Origin: Dinoroseobacter sp965279125
GTDB lineage: Bacteria; Pseudomonadota; Alphaproteobacteria; Rhodobacterales; Rhodobacteraceae
DNA: 64,000 bases
Direction: 5' to 3'
NCBI GenBank assembly: GCA_965279125.1
Contig: CBDIHL010000014.1
Span: forward strand, 4,044 to 68,043
The position numbers and the translations under genes were made by a program. The notes under the pieces are model-generated. The model made no database searches. It was given only the letters and a program-made list of their open reading frames with translations, and was not told the origin of the DNA. How positions within the stretch are numbered: position 1 is the first letter of the stretch; the number at the start of each line of letters is the position of its first letter. Positions 51,774 to 60,246 of this stretch are shown here, piece by piece.

Positions 51774-52894
51774 GGCGGAATTTCGTCAAGCGCGTCGCGG
51801 AGCACTTTGACAACCGCGTCGCGCGGCACATCCGATGTGACAAAAGCCGCGCCAATGCCGCGCGCGAGGATAAAGCGCAGCTGGCCGTCGATGACCTTCT
51901 TGTCCTGGGCCATAAGCGCAACCAAAGCCTCGGCATCGGGCAATGCGCCGTCGATATCCTTGAGGTCGGTTTTCATGCCCATCGCCTTGAGATGCGCGCG
52001 CACGCGGCTTGGGTCCTCTTGTGCGCATAGGCCCAAGCGTGCGGATAGCTCAAACGCAAGCGCGCACCCGATGGCGACCCCTTCGCCATGCAAAAGGCGG
52101 TCTGAATAGCCGGTTGCAGCCTCTAGGGCATGGCAAAAGGTATGGCCGAGGTTAAGAAGCGCGCGGTCGCCTTGTTCGGTCTCGTCGCGCAGCACGATCT
52201 CGGCCTTCATTTCGACCGACCGCCGCACCGCGCGAGCGCGTGCATCGGAGCTGCCTTGGGCCAGATCAGGACCGTTCTGCTCGAGCCAGTCGAAGAACTT
52301 GGCATCGCCCAGCAGTCCGTATTTGACGACCTCGCCGTAACCCGCCAGCAAATCACGTTTGGGCAAGGTGTTCAGCACGTCAATATCGGCCAGCACAAGT
52401 CGGGGTTGATGAAACGCGCCGATCAGGTTTTTGCCTTGCGCCGCATTAATTCCGGTCTTGCCGCCAACGGAGCTGTCGACTTGCGCCAGCAAGCTGGTTG
52501 GGATCTGCACAAACCCAACGCCACGGCGCAGAATTGCAGCGGCAAATCCCACAAGGTCGCCGATCACGCCACCGCCAAAGGCAATGATCACATCGCGCCG
52601 CTCGACCTGCTCGGACAGCAGCCAATCGACTGTGCGGGTCAGCTCAGGCCAGCTTTTGGTCGCCTCGCCCGGAGGAAGGATTAGCGAAGCGCTATCTATG
52701 CCTTGTGTGCGCAGCGCATCTTGTAGGCGGTCCAAATGTAGGCCTGCGACATTCTCATCGGTAACGATACGGACGCGCTTTCGGGCCAGAAAGGGCGCGA
52801 TTTCGTCCCCTGCCTGATCGATCAAGCCGGATCCAATGCGCACTTCATATGCGCGGCCTTCAAGCGGTACATCTACCGAATTTATGTTTGCCAT
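51770..52894 (-). CDS. aroB: 3-dehydroquinate synthase
   Basis: Second step of the shikimate pathway, converting DAHP to 3-dehydroquinate with NAD and a divalent metal. From the ATG at 52894 (374 aa) it has the NAD-binding FGGGVIGDLVGFAAAILRRGV, PTSLLAQVDSSVGGKTGIN, and the metal region LNLGHTFCHALEAATGYSDRLLHGE. The open frame runs 17 codons further into aroK and is not used. It begins just after the aroK stop, so the two are co-transcribed. Confidence 0.96.
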   Translation of the reverse strand: MANINSVDVPLEGRAYEVRIGSGLIDQAGDEIAPFLARKRVRIVTDENVAGLHLDRLQDALRTQGIDSASLILPPGEATKSWPELTRTVDWLLSEQVERRDVIIAFGGGVIGDLVGFAAAILRRGVGFVQIPTSLLAQVDSSVGGKTGINAAQGKNLIGAFHQPRLVLADIDVLNTLPKRDLLAGYGEVVKYGLLGDAKFFDWLEQNGPDLAQGSSDARARAVRRSVEMKAEIVLRDETEQGDRALLNLGHTFCHALEAATGYSDRLLHGEGVAIGCALAFELSARLGLCAQEDPSRVRAHLKAMGMKTDLKDIDGALPDAEALVALMAQDKKVIDGQLRFILARGIGAAFVTSDVPRDAVVKVLRDALDEIPP

Positions 52895-52895
52895 C

Positions 52896-53471
52896 CTATA
52901 TAGGCCCTTGCGTATTTGTCTTATGATCCAACGCACTAACGACATCTTTGCGTGTGGCTAGGACCTCAAGAACTGCATCTGTCATGTCAGGGATTGTGTA
53001 GTCAGATTGGGTTGGGACCCGCAACTCGGCCAAGGCATAAAGTGGTGTCCGCGCGTCAAATATCTCGCCTAGCGTCTTGCGCGGATTGTCCGTTAACAAA
53101 AGCGGCCGTGTCGATTTGTGGCGTACACGCTGCCAAAGCAACTCGACCGGGGCGTCGAGCCAGACCGCTACGCCGTCGCGCCGGATCGACGCTCGGTTGT
53201 CTTCACGCAAAAACGCGCCGCCACCCGTCGACAAGATGCAAGGCGCGCCTTTGAGTAGCCGCGCCAAGACCTGCGCCTCTTTCTCACGAAAGAACGCTTC
53301 GCCATCGCGGGCGAAGATCTCGGCAATACGTGCGTTTGCGGCGGCCTCAATCTCTGCATCGCTATCAACAAAGGGCACGGCTAATCTGCGTGCGAGCTCG
53401 GAGCCGATAGCGGTTTTACCGCATCCCATCATGCCGACAAGAACAACTGTTTTGTGCAAATGATAGGCCAA
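52896..53471 (-). CDS. aroK: Shikimate kinase
   Basis: Phosphorylates shikimate. The proposed start is TTG at 53471, nine bases after a GGAG; the next in-frame TTG at 53459 is also possible. The roughly 191-aa protein has P-loop GMMGCGKT (13-20), the shikimate contacts DSDAEIE and LSTGGGAFL, and the lid around RPLLL. The open frame to 53648 is long but its N-terminal 60 residues do not resemble the family. It precedes aroB. Confidence 0.93.
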   Translation of the reverse strand: MAYHLHKTVVLVGMMGCGKTAIGSELARRLAVPFVDSDAEIEAAANARIAEIFARDGEAFFREKEAQVLARLLKGAPCILSTGGGAFLREDNRASIRRDGVAVWLDAPVELLWQRVRHKSTRPLLLTDNPRKTLGEIFDARTPLYALAELRVPTQSDYTIPDMTDAVLEVLATRKDVVSALDHKTNTQGPI

Positions 53472-53648
53472 GCTTTGCCACTCCGGTTGAAAACGATTGC
53501 CCCTCCCTTGCACGCAGCCAAGGCAGCGACAATACCTATGGGACATGCTATGTTGCGAGCAAGGAAAAGCCCGACTGAGATCGTGCACCCCATGCAGATA
53601 CCGCAAAAGTAGATGTGGCAAACAGGCAGTTGAGCACAAGGCGGGCAA

Positions 53649-53786
53649 ATGATCGGTTTTTTATTCAAGTTCTTCGGACTGGTGGTGCTGCTGGGCAGTA
53701 TTGGTCTGGTGGGCTATGCCTATTTGGCGGATCTTGCGCCGCCGCAGACTGAGATCATTCAGCCGATCGAGTTGTCCATTGATTAG
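53649..53786 (+). CDS. 45-residue single-span membrane peptide
   Basis: A short ORF with a hydrophobic span (FFGLVVLLGSIGLVGYAYLA, about residues 8-27) and a soluble tail ending in an acidic patch (DLAPPQTEIIQPIELSID). It starts at ATG 53649 after an AAGGCGGG-like site and its stop overlaps the TTG start of the next gene by eight bases, the arrangement of a real coupled gene. I do not recognise a family function; the type of small protein and its place between aroK and xerD look conserved in Rhodobacterales. Confidence 0.65.
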   Translation: MIGFLFKFFGLVVLLGSIGLVGYAYLADLAPPQTEIIQPIELSID

Positions 53787-55305
53787 GTACGTCAAGGCCC
53801 TTGCGCTGGTGACAGCTGTCGCGTCCCCCGCTTCCGCTCAGGTCCCTCAGAGCGATGCGCCGCTTTCCGCCATTGATTGGCTGTCGGATACTGTGGTCGA
53901 GCCTAGCATTCCCGCACCCTTGGATGGAGTGCCGGTTGCAAACGCCATCACCACCGAAGCAATTGATATTGCACCACTTGATACGCTCGCCATCGACGGC
54001 GTTGGCTTGCTGCCTTCCCGCGTTACAGGGTTGCCGTCCGCATTTTGGGGGCCGACATCTGTCGATGACTTGAAGCGATTGCTGGCGGACCTCAGCAATG
54101 ACATGCCGGGGCCCGCGCGTGACTTGTTGTTTCGTATCTTGCTGGCAGAGTTGAACCCACCTGTGGATGCTGGCCCGGATCATGCGCTGTTTCTATCCCG
54201 CGTTGACACGCTGCTGCGCTTCGGGGCTTTGGAGCAAGCACAAGCCTTGCTGGAACGGGCTGGCCCGACGGAGGCAGCGCTTTTCCGGCGATGGTTCGAC
54301 ACAAGCCTTTTGTCGGGCAATGAAGACCGCGCTTGTGCGGTCATGCGCGCGGCTCCGGATGTGGCCCCGACGTTTTCGGCGCGTGTGTTTTGTCTGGCGC
54401 GCGGCAGCGATTGGTCCGCGGCAGCCCTCAGCTTGGATACGGCGCGGGCGCTTGGTGTTCTGGATGAGGCAGATGATGCGCTGTTGGCGCGGTTTCTCGA
54501 CCCTGAACTTTATGAGGGCCAGCCGATGGCCCCGCTGCCCAGCCCTCTTACACCGCTAAGTTACCGGATGCTGGTGGCCTTGGGCGAAGCGCCATCGTCG
54601 AACAGTCTGCCGCTCGCTTTCTCGCATGCCGCTCTGGATCCCGTTGCCGGTTGGAAGCCACGGCTGGAAGCAGCGGAACGGCTCACGCGCCATGGGGGTG
54701 TGGCACCGACACGGTTATTTGCGCTTTATACCGAGCGACGTGCTGCGGCCTCCGGTGGGATCTGGGAGCGCGTCAGTGCCGTTCAAGCTGTTGATGCTGC
54801 CCTGCTGGGGGGCGACGCGGATACCTTGTGGCGCGCGCTGCCCAAAGCGGTGGAAGAGCTTGGTCGCGTGGGGCTATTTCGTGCCTTTGCGCAGCACTAC
54901 GGCGCACGCATTGCTCCGCTTACGCCGCCGAAAAGGCATTTGGGTTTACGTGATCGTATCGTGCTTTTGGGACCAAATCCCGAGGCTGTGGCAGACACCA
55001 TCAGTGATCCGTTCCTTGCTGGCCTTGCCCGTGGCGTGAGTGTCCAAGATGCCACCAATGATACGCTACGTGCTGCAATTGCGACTGCGTTTACGGGCAA
55101 CGGTTCGGCTTTGCCTGCTGCGCTCAGTGCAATGCTGCGTGAAGGCCGTTTGGGCGAAGCGACTTTGCGTGCCTTGCTGCGACTGGACGCGGCTGACCCT
55201 GATCCAGGCGATGTGGAAGTTGGCCTGACCATGTTGCGCCAGCTCGGGTTTGAGGCAGTCGCACGCGAAACAGCACTTGCCATTCTCTTGGCGCAAGGCG
55301 GTTAG
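53779..55305 (+). CDS. Exported alpha-helical repeat protein of unknown function
   Basis: A 508-aa protein with a probable signal peptide (LIRYVKALALVTAVASPASA, cut near Ala20) followed by a mostly helical, Ala/Leu-rich sequence with short repeats resembling TPR-type pairs (FLSRVDTLLRFGALEQAQALLERA, LLSGNEDRACAVMRAAPDV, VSAVQAVDAALLGGDADTLW). Translation probably begins at TTG 53779, overlapping the upstream 45-aa gene. The function is unknown; the location suggests an envelope scaffold. It is 1 base from the xerD ATG. Confidence 0.72.
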   Translation: MIRYVKALALVTAVASPASAQVPQSDAPLSAIDWLSDTVVEPSIPAPLDGVPVANAITTEAIDIAPLDTLAIDGVGLLPSRVTGLPSAFWGPTSVDDLKRLLADLSNDMPGPARDLLFRILLAELNPPVDAGPDHALFLSRVDTLLRFGALEQAQALLERAGPTEAALFRRWFDTSLLSGNEDRACAVMRAAPDVAPTFSARVFCLARGSDWSAAALSLDTARALGVLDEADDALLARFLDPELYEGQPMAPLPSPLTPLSYRMLVALGEAPSSNSLPLAFSHAALDPVAGWKPRLEAAERLTRHGGVAPTRLFALYTERRAAASGGIWERVSAVQAVDAALLGGDADTLWRALPKAVEELGRVGLFRAFAQHYGARIAPLTPPKRHLGLRDRIVLLGPNPEAVADTISDPFLAGLARGVSVQDATNDTLRAAIATAFTGNGSALPAALSAMLREGRLGEATLRALLRLDAADPDPGDVEVGLTMLRQLGFEAVARETALAILLAQGG

Positions 55306-55306
55306 T

Positions 55307-56227
55307 ATGGACGGGTCCCGAGCGATTTCGGCTTTTCTAGAGGCACAAGCCGCTGAACGAAACGCGTCCCATAACACGCGCATGGGGTATGGGCGGGATT
55401 TGCTGGATTTTACGGATTGGACCGGGCGGCGCGGGCTGTCGATAGAGACAATGTTGCGCGCCGATATTGAGGCCTATTTGGTGTCTTGCGAGGCTGAAGG
55501 GTTAGCACGCGCGACACGGGCGCGGCGCCTTTCGGCGATCCGGCAATTTTTTCGGTTCGCCTATGAAGAGAAGTGGCGGGCCGACAATCCGGCTTTGCAG
55601 ATCACGGGTCCCGGTCGCGCGAAACGCTTGCCCAAAACGCTGAGCGAAGGGGATGTGGACGCGCTGCTGGAGGCTGCGCGCACCTGTGGTCGGACACAAG
55701 CCGAGCGGTTGCGCGACATTTGCCTGATGGAGTTATTGTACGCCACCGGCATGCGGGTGACGGAATTGGTGTCTTTGCCGTTGGCGTCGGCGAAAGGCGA
55801 TCCTCGGTTGCTGCTGGTGCGCGGGAAAGGTGGCAAGGAACGGATGGTTCCGCTGTCGACCCCAGCGCGCGCGGCCCTTGCGGCTTGGCTTGCCCATGTC
55901 GAAACGCAGGTTGAGCCCGGTGCCACGCCTCCGAAGTTCCTGTTCCCGTCCCGTGGGGCCAGCGGACATCTCACGCGCCACCGGGTCTACGGATTGATCA
56001 AAGGGTTTGCCCTGAAAGCGGGCCTTGATCCGGCGGCGGTCACACCGCATGTGCTGCGCCATGCCTTTGCGACGCATTTGTTGTCTAACGGGGCCGATTT
56101 GCGCGCGATCCAAACATTGCTGGGCCATGCGGATATCGCCACGACGGAGATTTACACCCATGTTCTTGATGCGCGTCTGAAAGATTTGGTGCTGACCCAT
56201 CATCCTTTGGCCGATCAGGACGGCTGA
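55307..56227 (+). CDS. xerD: Tyrosine recombinase XerD
   Basis: Site-specific recombinase that resolves chromosome dimers at dif with XerC. The 306-aa protein has an N-terminal SAM-like domain and the catalytic set Arg150 (ATGMRVTEL), Lys174, His248/Arg251 (HVLRHAFATHLLSNGADLRA), His274 (LLGHADIATT) and Tyr283 (IYTHV). The ATG at 55307 follows AAGGCGG. The context beside aroK/aroB is usual for Rhodobacterales. Confidence 0.95.
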   Translation: MDGSRAISAFLEAQAAERNASHNTRMGYGRDLLDFTDWTGRRGLSIETMLRADIEAYLVSCEAEGLARATRARRLSAIRQFFRFAYEEKWRADNPALQITGPGRAKRLPKTLSEGDVDALLEAARTCGRTQAERLRDICLMELLYATGMRVTELVSLPLASAKGDPRLLLVRGKGGKERMVPLSTPARAALAAWLAHVETQVEPGATPPKFLFPSRGASGHLTRHRVYGLIKGFALKAGLDPAAVTPHVLRHAFATHLLSNGADLRAIQTLLGHADIATTEIYTHVLDARLKDLVLTHHPLADQDG

Positions 56228-56291
56228 GGGATTGAAGCCCCTGCCCAGCATCCCCATAACAAAAGCTTAATCGGCAAAGGCGGTATGGTTA

Positions 56292-57599
56292 ATGGATATG
56301 AGCGCGCTCGACACGAGCTTCTGGATCACGTCAGCGGTCATTATCGCGCTGTTGGTCTGCTCGGGGTTTTTCTCAGGCTCTGAGACAGCGTTGACGGCCG
56401 CGTCTCGGGGCAAATTGCGGTCCATGTCCGACCGCGACAAAAGTGCCGGAGCCGGGAAAGCGCTGGCCTTGAAAGAGGATAACGAGCGGCTGATCGGCGG
56501 CATCCTTTTGGGCAATAACCTTGCAAATATTCTAGCAACTTCGCTCGCTACCGCTTTGTTTACGCGGACGTTTGGCGAGTCCGGTGTTGCGCTTGCGACG
56601 TTGGTGATGACAGCACTTGTACTGGTCTTTGCGGAAGTGTTGCCGAAGACCTATGCGATCAATGATCCCGAGAAAACGGCGTCACGGGCGGCCCCGTTGG
56701 TTGGTCTGATCATCGTCGTTCTGTCACCGGTGGTGGCTGCTGTGCGCGTGATCGTTCGAGGTGTCTTGCGCCCCTTTGGCGTGCGTATTGATGCCGGTGC
56801 GAACATGCTTTCGGTGCGCGAAGAGATCATGGGCGCGTTAACCATTGGCCATTCCGAGGGCGTCGTCGAAAAAGAAGACCGTGACCGGCTTCTCGGGGCG
56901 CTCGATTTGGGCGACCGCACGGTTGAAGAGATCATGTTGCACCGCTCGAAGATCGAGATGATTGATGCAGATGACGCGCCCGAAACGATCCTGTCTCAAT
57001 GCTTGGAAAGCTCGCATACGCGCCTGCCGATTTTCCGAGAGGACCGCGAAAATATCGTCGGTGTGATCCATGCCAAGAACCTTCTGCGGGCGATGGACAA
57101 GTTGATGCGCGGCCCGGATGCCTCCGCCGCGGCCCTGTCGGTGTTCAAGGTTACAGACGTTGCGATGACGCCGTATTTCGTGCCGGAGACGACGACGCTT
57201 GACGACCAGATGCGGCAATTTCTCAAGCGTCACACGCACTTCGCGCTCGTTGTTGATGAATATGGAGCGCTACAGGGTCTGATTACGCTTGAAGACATTC
57301 TGGAAGAAATTGTGGGCGAGATCACCGATGAATTTGACCCGAGCGCTGATCATCCGGTGCGCGCGACCGACGATGGCAGTTTCTTGATCGACGGGGCGAT
57401 GACGATCCGCGATCTGAACCGCGCCACTGATTGGAACCTGCCGGATGAAGAGGCCAACACCGTTGCGGGCCTCGTTATCCACGAAGCCCAAACAATCCCG
57501 ACGCAAGGCCAGGTGTTCTCGTTTCACGGGTTCCGATTTGAGGTGATGACGCGCAAAGACAACCGTCTTGTGCGCCTCAAAGTTCGCGAACTTGGTTAA
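56292..57599 (+). CDS. HlyC/CorC family transporter-like protein (DUF21-CBS-CorC)
   Basis: A 435-aa membrane protein with a DUF21 domain (CNNM-type, about residues 1-185, with LVCSGFFSGSETALTAASRGKL), two CBS modules (about 200-320) and a C-terminal CorC_HlyC domain (about 345-430, DEEANTVAGLVIHEAQTIPTQ). Members are linked to Mg/Co efflux or sodium-coupled magnesium export; 'hemolysin' is a legacy name. The start could be 56292 or the ATG at 56298. It is convergent with the HerA-like gene with a four-base overlap. Confidence 0.9.
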   Translation: MDMSALDTSFWITSAVIIALLVCSGFFSGSETALTAASRGKLRSMSDRDKSAGAGKALALKEDNERLIGGILLGNNLANILATSLATALFTRTFGESGVALATLVMTALVLVFAEVLPKTYAINDPEKTASRAAPLVGLIIVVLSPVVAAVRVIVRGVLRPFGVRIDAGANMLSVREEIMGALTIGHSEGVVEKEDRDRLLGALDLGDRTVEEIMLHRSKIEMIDADDAPETILSQCLESSHTRLPIFREDRENIVGVIHAKNLLRAMDKLMRGPDASAAALSVFKVTDVAMTPYFVPETTTLDDQMRQFLKRHTHFALVVDEYGALQGLITLEDILEEIVGEITDEFDPSADHPVRATDDGSFLIDGAMTIRDLNRATDWNLPDEEANTVAGLVIHEAQTIPTQGQVFSFHGFRFEVMTRKDNRLVRLKVRELG

Positions 57600-59146
57600 C
57601 GCCCTTTGAACAGACCACCAAGGATGCCCCGGACCAATTTTCGGCCCGTGGTTCCGGTCAATTCCTTCATCACCATCTTGGTCATGGCCTCGCCGAAGTT
57701 TTGCTCGCGGCTTGAGCGGCGTGAGGAGGAACGCGTCACCCGCGTCCCGGAATAGCGCCGCCCTGCCCTATATTCCCGCTCGGCAGCGGAGGCCTCTTCC
57801 TCAGCTTCTTCGGCGGCTTCGGCTTCTTTCGCGGCGGTCTCGGCGCGTTTGCGCAGTACCTCATAGGCGGTTTCGCGGTCCAGACGGGTGTCGTATTTGC
57901 CCCGCACCGGAGAGGCCGCGAGCGTTTCGGCCCGTTGCATCGGCGTGATCGGGCCGAGTTGCGAAGATGGTGGCCGGATCAGGGTACGCTCGGCCATGCC
58001 GGGAATGCCCTTGCGCCCGAGGAAACTGGTAACAGCCTCGCCGACGCCGACTTCACGGATCGCCTGCTCGATATTTATGCGGGGATTGTCGCGGTAGGTT
58101 TGTGCCGCCATTTTCAAGGCCTTACGGTCGCGGGCGGTATAGGCGCGCAGGGCATGTTGCACGCGGTTGCCGAGCTGGCCGAGAATATCTTCGGGCACAT
58201 CATCTGGGTTCTGGGTGCAAAAATAAACGCCCACGCCCTTGGAACGTATGAGGCGCGCAACTTGCTCAACCTTATCAAGAAGGGCTTTGGGCGCGTCATC
58301 AAACAGCAGATGTGCTTCATCGAAGAAGAAGACCAATTTGGGCTTATCGGGGTCGCCCACCTCTGGCAAAGTCTCAAACAACTCGCTGAGCAGCCACAGG
58401 AGGAACGTTGCGTAAAGCCTTGGTGACGCCATCAATTTATCGGCCGACAGGATGTTGATCTGGCCGCGCCCTTCAGGTGTGACATGCATCAAATCGGCCA
58501 AATCGAGCGCGGGTTCCCCAAAAAACTCTGCACCGCCTTGGTTTTCCAGCACCATCAAGCGCCGCTGAATGGCTCCGATGGACGCGACAGAGATGTTGCC
58601 GTAACGCAGGCTCAGCTCGCCACGCGCTTCACCCACCCAGACAAGAAGGGACTGTAAGTCTTTGAGATCGCACAAGCCTAACCCTTGCTCATCGGCAATC
58701 CTGAACGCGATGTTCAGTATTCCTTCTTGCGCTTCGGACAGCTCCAACAAGCGGCTTAGCAGCAATGGACCCATTTCAGCGACGGTAGTGCGCACCGGAT
58801 GGCCGTCTTTGCCGAACATGTCCCAGAAGGTGACGGGGAACGCCTCGTAAGTGTAGGTTTCTGTGATGCCGATTGTCTCGGCCCGGGACAGGAAGGCGTC
58901 ATGCAATTTGTGACCGGCATCGCCGGCGCGCGACAGACCAGATAAATCGCCCTTCACATCCGACAGAAATACCGGAACGCCCATGGCCGAGAAGCCTTCT
59001 GCCAAGATTTGCAGGGTGACAGTTTTACCGGTTCCGGTTGCCCCTGCGATTAGGCCGTGGCGGTTTGCATAATCCAAACGCAAGTGCTGGGCTTCGGCAT
59101 AGGCATCACCGCCGCCGCCTACGAAAATTCGATCCGCCTGATGCAT
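57596..59146 (-). CDS. HerA-like ATPase (DUF853)
   Basis: A 516-aa P-loop ATPase of the HerA/FtsK-related DUF853 group. From the ATG at 59146 it has Walker A GATGTGKTV, Walker B KLVFFFDEAHLLF, and a C-terminal low-complexity, charged and Arg/Ser-rich region (TAAKEAEAAEEAEEE, VTRSSSRRSSREQ). These are often annotated as putative ATP-binding or YjgR-type proteins, with unproven DNA-processing roles. It is not next to a nurA-like nuclease. A 12-codon longer frame upstream lacks a good ribosome site. Confidence 0.88.
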   Translation of the reverse strand: MHQADRIFVGGGGDAYAEAQHLRLDYANRHGLIAGATGTGKTVTLQILAEGFSAMGVPVFLSDVKGDLSGLSRAGDAGHKLHDAFLSRAETIGITETYTYEAFPVTFWDMFGKDGHPVRTTVAEMGPLLLSRLLELSEAQEGILNIAFRIADEQGLGLCDLKDLQSLLVWVGEARGELSLRYGNISVASIGAIQRRLMVLENQGGAEFFGEPALDLADLMHVTPEGRGQINILSADKLMASPRLYATFLLWLLSELFETLPEVGDPDKPKLVFFFDEAHLLFDDAPKALLDKVEQVARLIRSKGVGVYFCTQNPDDVPEDILGQLGNRVQHALRAYTARDRKALKMAAQTYRDNPRINIEQAIREVGVGEAVTSFLGRKGIPGMAERTLIRPPSSQLGPITPMQRAETLAASPVRGKYDTRLDRETAYEVLRKRAETAAKEAEAAEEAEEEASAAEREYRAGRRYSGTRVTRSSSRRSSREQNFGEAMTKMVMKELTGTTGRKLVRGILGGLFKGR

Positions 59147-59221
59147 GAGTTGCCCTTCCCCGGAAACACTGTTTCGCGGCACAATACATTCTTAACCCTT
59201 CTGTGCCAGTCTATCGGTGTG

Positions 59222-59299
59222 GTTCACACGCCTTTCGTGGATGGTGTGAACAGTTTTCCTCCCTGTCGACTGGCCGCGCTTTCGGGCGCGGCTTTTTTT
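59222..59299 (+). ncRNA. Candidate small RNA with two hairpins, ending in a terminator
   Basis: The 5' hairpin pairs GTTCACAC (59222-59229) with GTGTGAAC (59244-59251), then TTTTCCTCCCTG, then the terminator at 59273-59299. There is no ORF, and the gene to the left (HerA-like) runs away from it, so the plus-strand unit stands alone. The CCTCCC is an anti-Shine-Dalgarno-like patch. The promoter was not convincingly located, so the 5' end is uncertain. Confidence 0.45.
59273..59299 (+). terminator. Rho-independent terminator in the herA-ialB gap
   Basis: A perfect 7-bp stem GCCGCGC/GCGCGGC (59273-59279, 59286-59292), a TTTCGG loop and seven T residues (59293-59299). It reads rightward with no protein gene upstream on its strand. 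Confidence 0.85.
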
Positions 59300-59334
59300 G
59301 CGGTTTTTCTCAGGTTTTTTGCATATTTTAGCTG

Positions 59335-59363
59335 TTGACCGATCCCTCGGGACGCCGTAGCGT
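59335..59363 (+). promoter_or_regulatory. Candidate promoter following the terminator
   Basis: TTGACC (59335-59340) lies 17 bases from TAGCGT (59358-59363), preceded by an AT-rich stretch. It could serve the second small unit or the ialB gene. The -35 is strong and the -10 weak. Confidence 0.45.
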
Positions 59364-59369
59364 GCGGCT

Positions 59370-59438
59370 TATAACGAAGTCGGCCTAGTTCGACAGGGAG
59401 AAAAAGACAAAAGAGGTTCGCAATCGCGGGCCTCTTTT
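59370..59438 (+). ncRNA. Second terminator-like unit upstream of ialB (short RNA or leader)
   Basis: After the promoter-like element the sequence runs through an unstructured, purine-rich segment into an elongated hairpin, AAAAGAGG (59409-59416) pairing with CCTCTTTT (59431-59438), with an inner CGC/GCG pair. It resembles a terminator whose U-run is part of the stem. This may be a short RNA or a leader with an attenuator before ialB, whose ATG is at 59545. Confidence 0.35.
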
Positions 59439-59544
59439 GCATTGGTCAGGTGGGGTGCGGAAGCTTGCCAATCTGCGAAATCGATCTGCCATTCCGATCC
59501 GCCTCATGATATCGCCTGACAAAAGAGTCGTTAGGGAGAGGGTC

Positions 59545-60129
59545 ATGAGGTCCGTCGAAAATTTTGTGCGCATGAGTGTTTTTGCAGGGGCCCTAATGGG
59601 GGCCGCAGGGATGGCAACGGCTCAAGAGGCAGAACTGCCGCTCGGCCAGCCCGTGCCCCCGCGCATTGGTGAGACCTATGTCGCTGAGGAATTTGATGAT
59701 TGGCAAATTCGCTGTGTTCGCCAAGAAGAAGGCACGTTTGAGCCGTGCCAGATGTATCAGCTTTTGATTGATGCGGATGGAACCAGTGTTGCCGAGATGA
59801 CCGCTTTTGCCCTGCCGCCCGGACAGACCGCGATAGCTGGTGCGACGATCATTACACCCCTGGAAACGGCGCTGTCCGAGGGCGTGCAGTTTTTCATCGA
59901 TGACTCCGAGCCTTTGGTCTATACCTTTGATTTTTGCAACCAATTGGGATGCTATGCACGCATGGGGTTTCCACCTGAGTTGGTAGAAGACTTAAAAGCC
60001 GGGGCCGTCGCAACTGTGCGAATTGCGCCGTTCGCGGATCCAAGCGTAAACGTCATCGTTACGGCGTCATTAAGAGGGTTCACAGCTGCGTTTGACTGGA
60101 TGCAGGCGCGTCTAGAAGCGCAACAATAA
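59545..60129 (+). CDS. Invasion-associated locus B (IalB) family protein
   Basis: Exported protein of the IalB family, widespread in alphaproteobacteria; its molecular role outside Bartonella is unknown. From the ATG at 59545 (194 aa, GGGAG site) there is a signal peptide ending near GMATAQEA, then the domain with DDWQIRCVRQEEGTFEPCQMYQLL, PLETALSEGVQFFID and FDFCNQLGCYARMGF; the Cys pairs may form disulfides. The open frame from 59437 runs further upstream through the hairpin and is rejected. Confidence 0.87.
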   Translation: MRSVENFVRMSVFAGALMGAAGMATAQEAELPLGQPVPPRIGETYVAEEFDDWQIRCVRQEEGTFEPCQMYQLLIDADGTSVAEMTAFALPPGQTAIAGATIITPLETALSEGVQFFIDDSEPLVYTFDFCNQLGCYARMGFPPELVEDLKAGAVATVRIAPFADPSVNVIVTASLRGFTAAFDWMQARLEAQQ

Positions 60130-60207
60130 GCGTTAAAGCGTTTCGCCTTACATTTGAAGCATTCACTTGAGGCGAAGCGTGCGCCGCGCTCGTATCTTAC
60201 GCCCGTG

Positions 60208-60240
60208 TCGCGAACATTATGTCTCTCGGAGTGTTCGCGA
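60208..60240. other. Perfect 9-bp inverted repeat in the ialB-fabF gap
   Basis: TCGCGAACA (60208-60216) and TGTTCGCGA (60232-60240) form a hairpin with a 15-base loop, without a U-run on either strand. A second hairpin, CGTTTCGCCT with AGGCGAAGCG (one G-U pair), lies about 60 bases to the left. They may end the two convergent transcripts or be protein sites. Confidence 0.4.
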
Positions 60241-60246
60241 AAAGCT

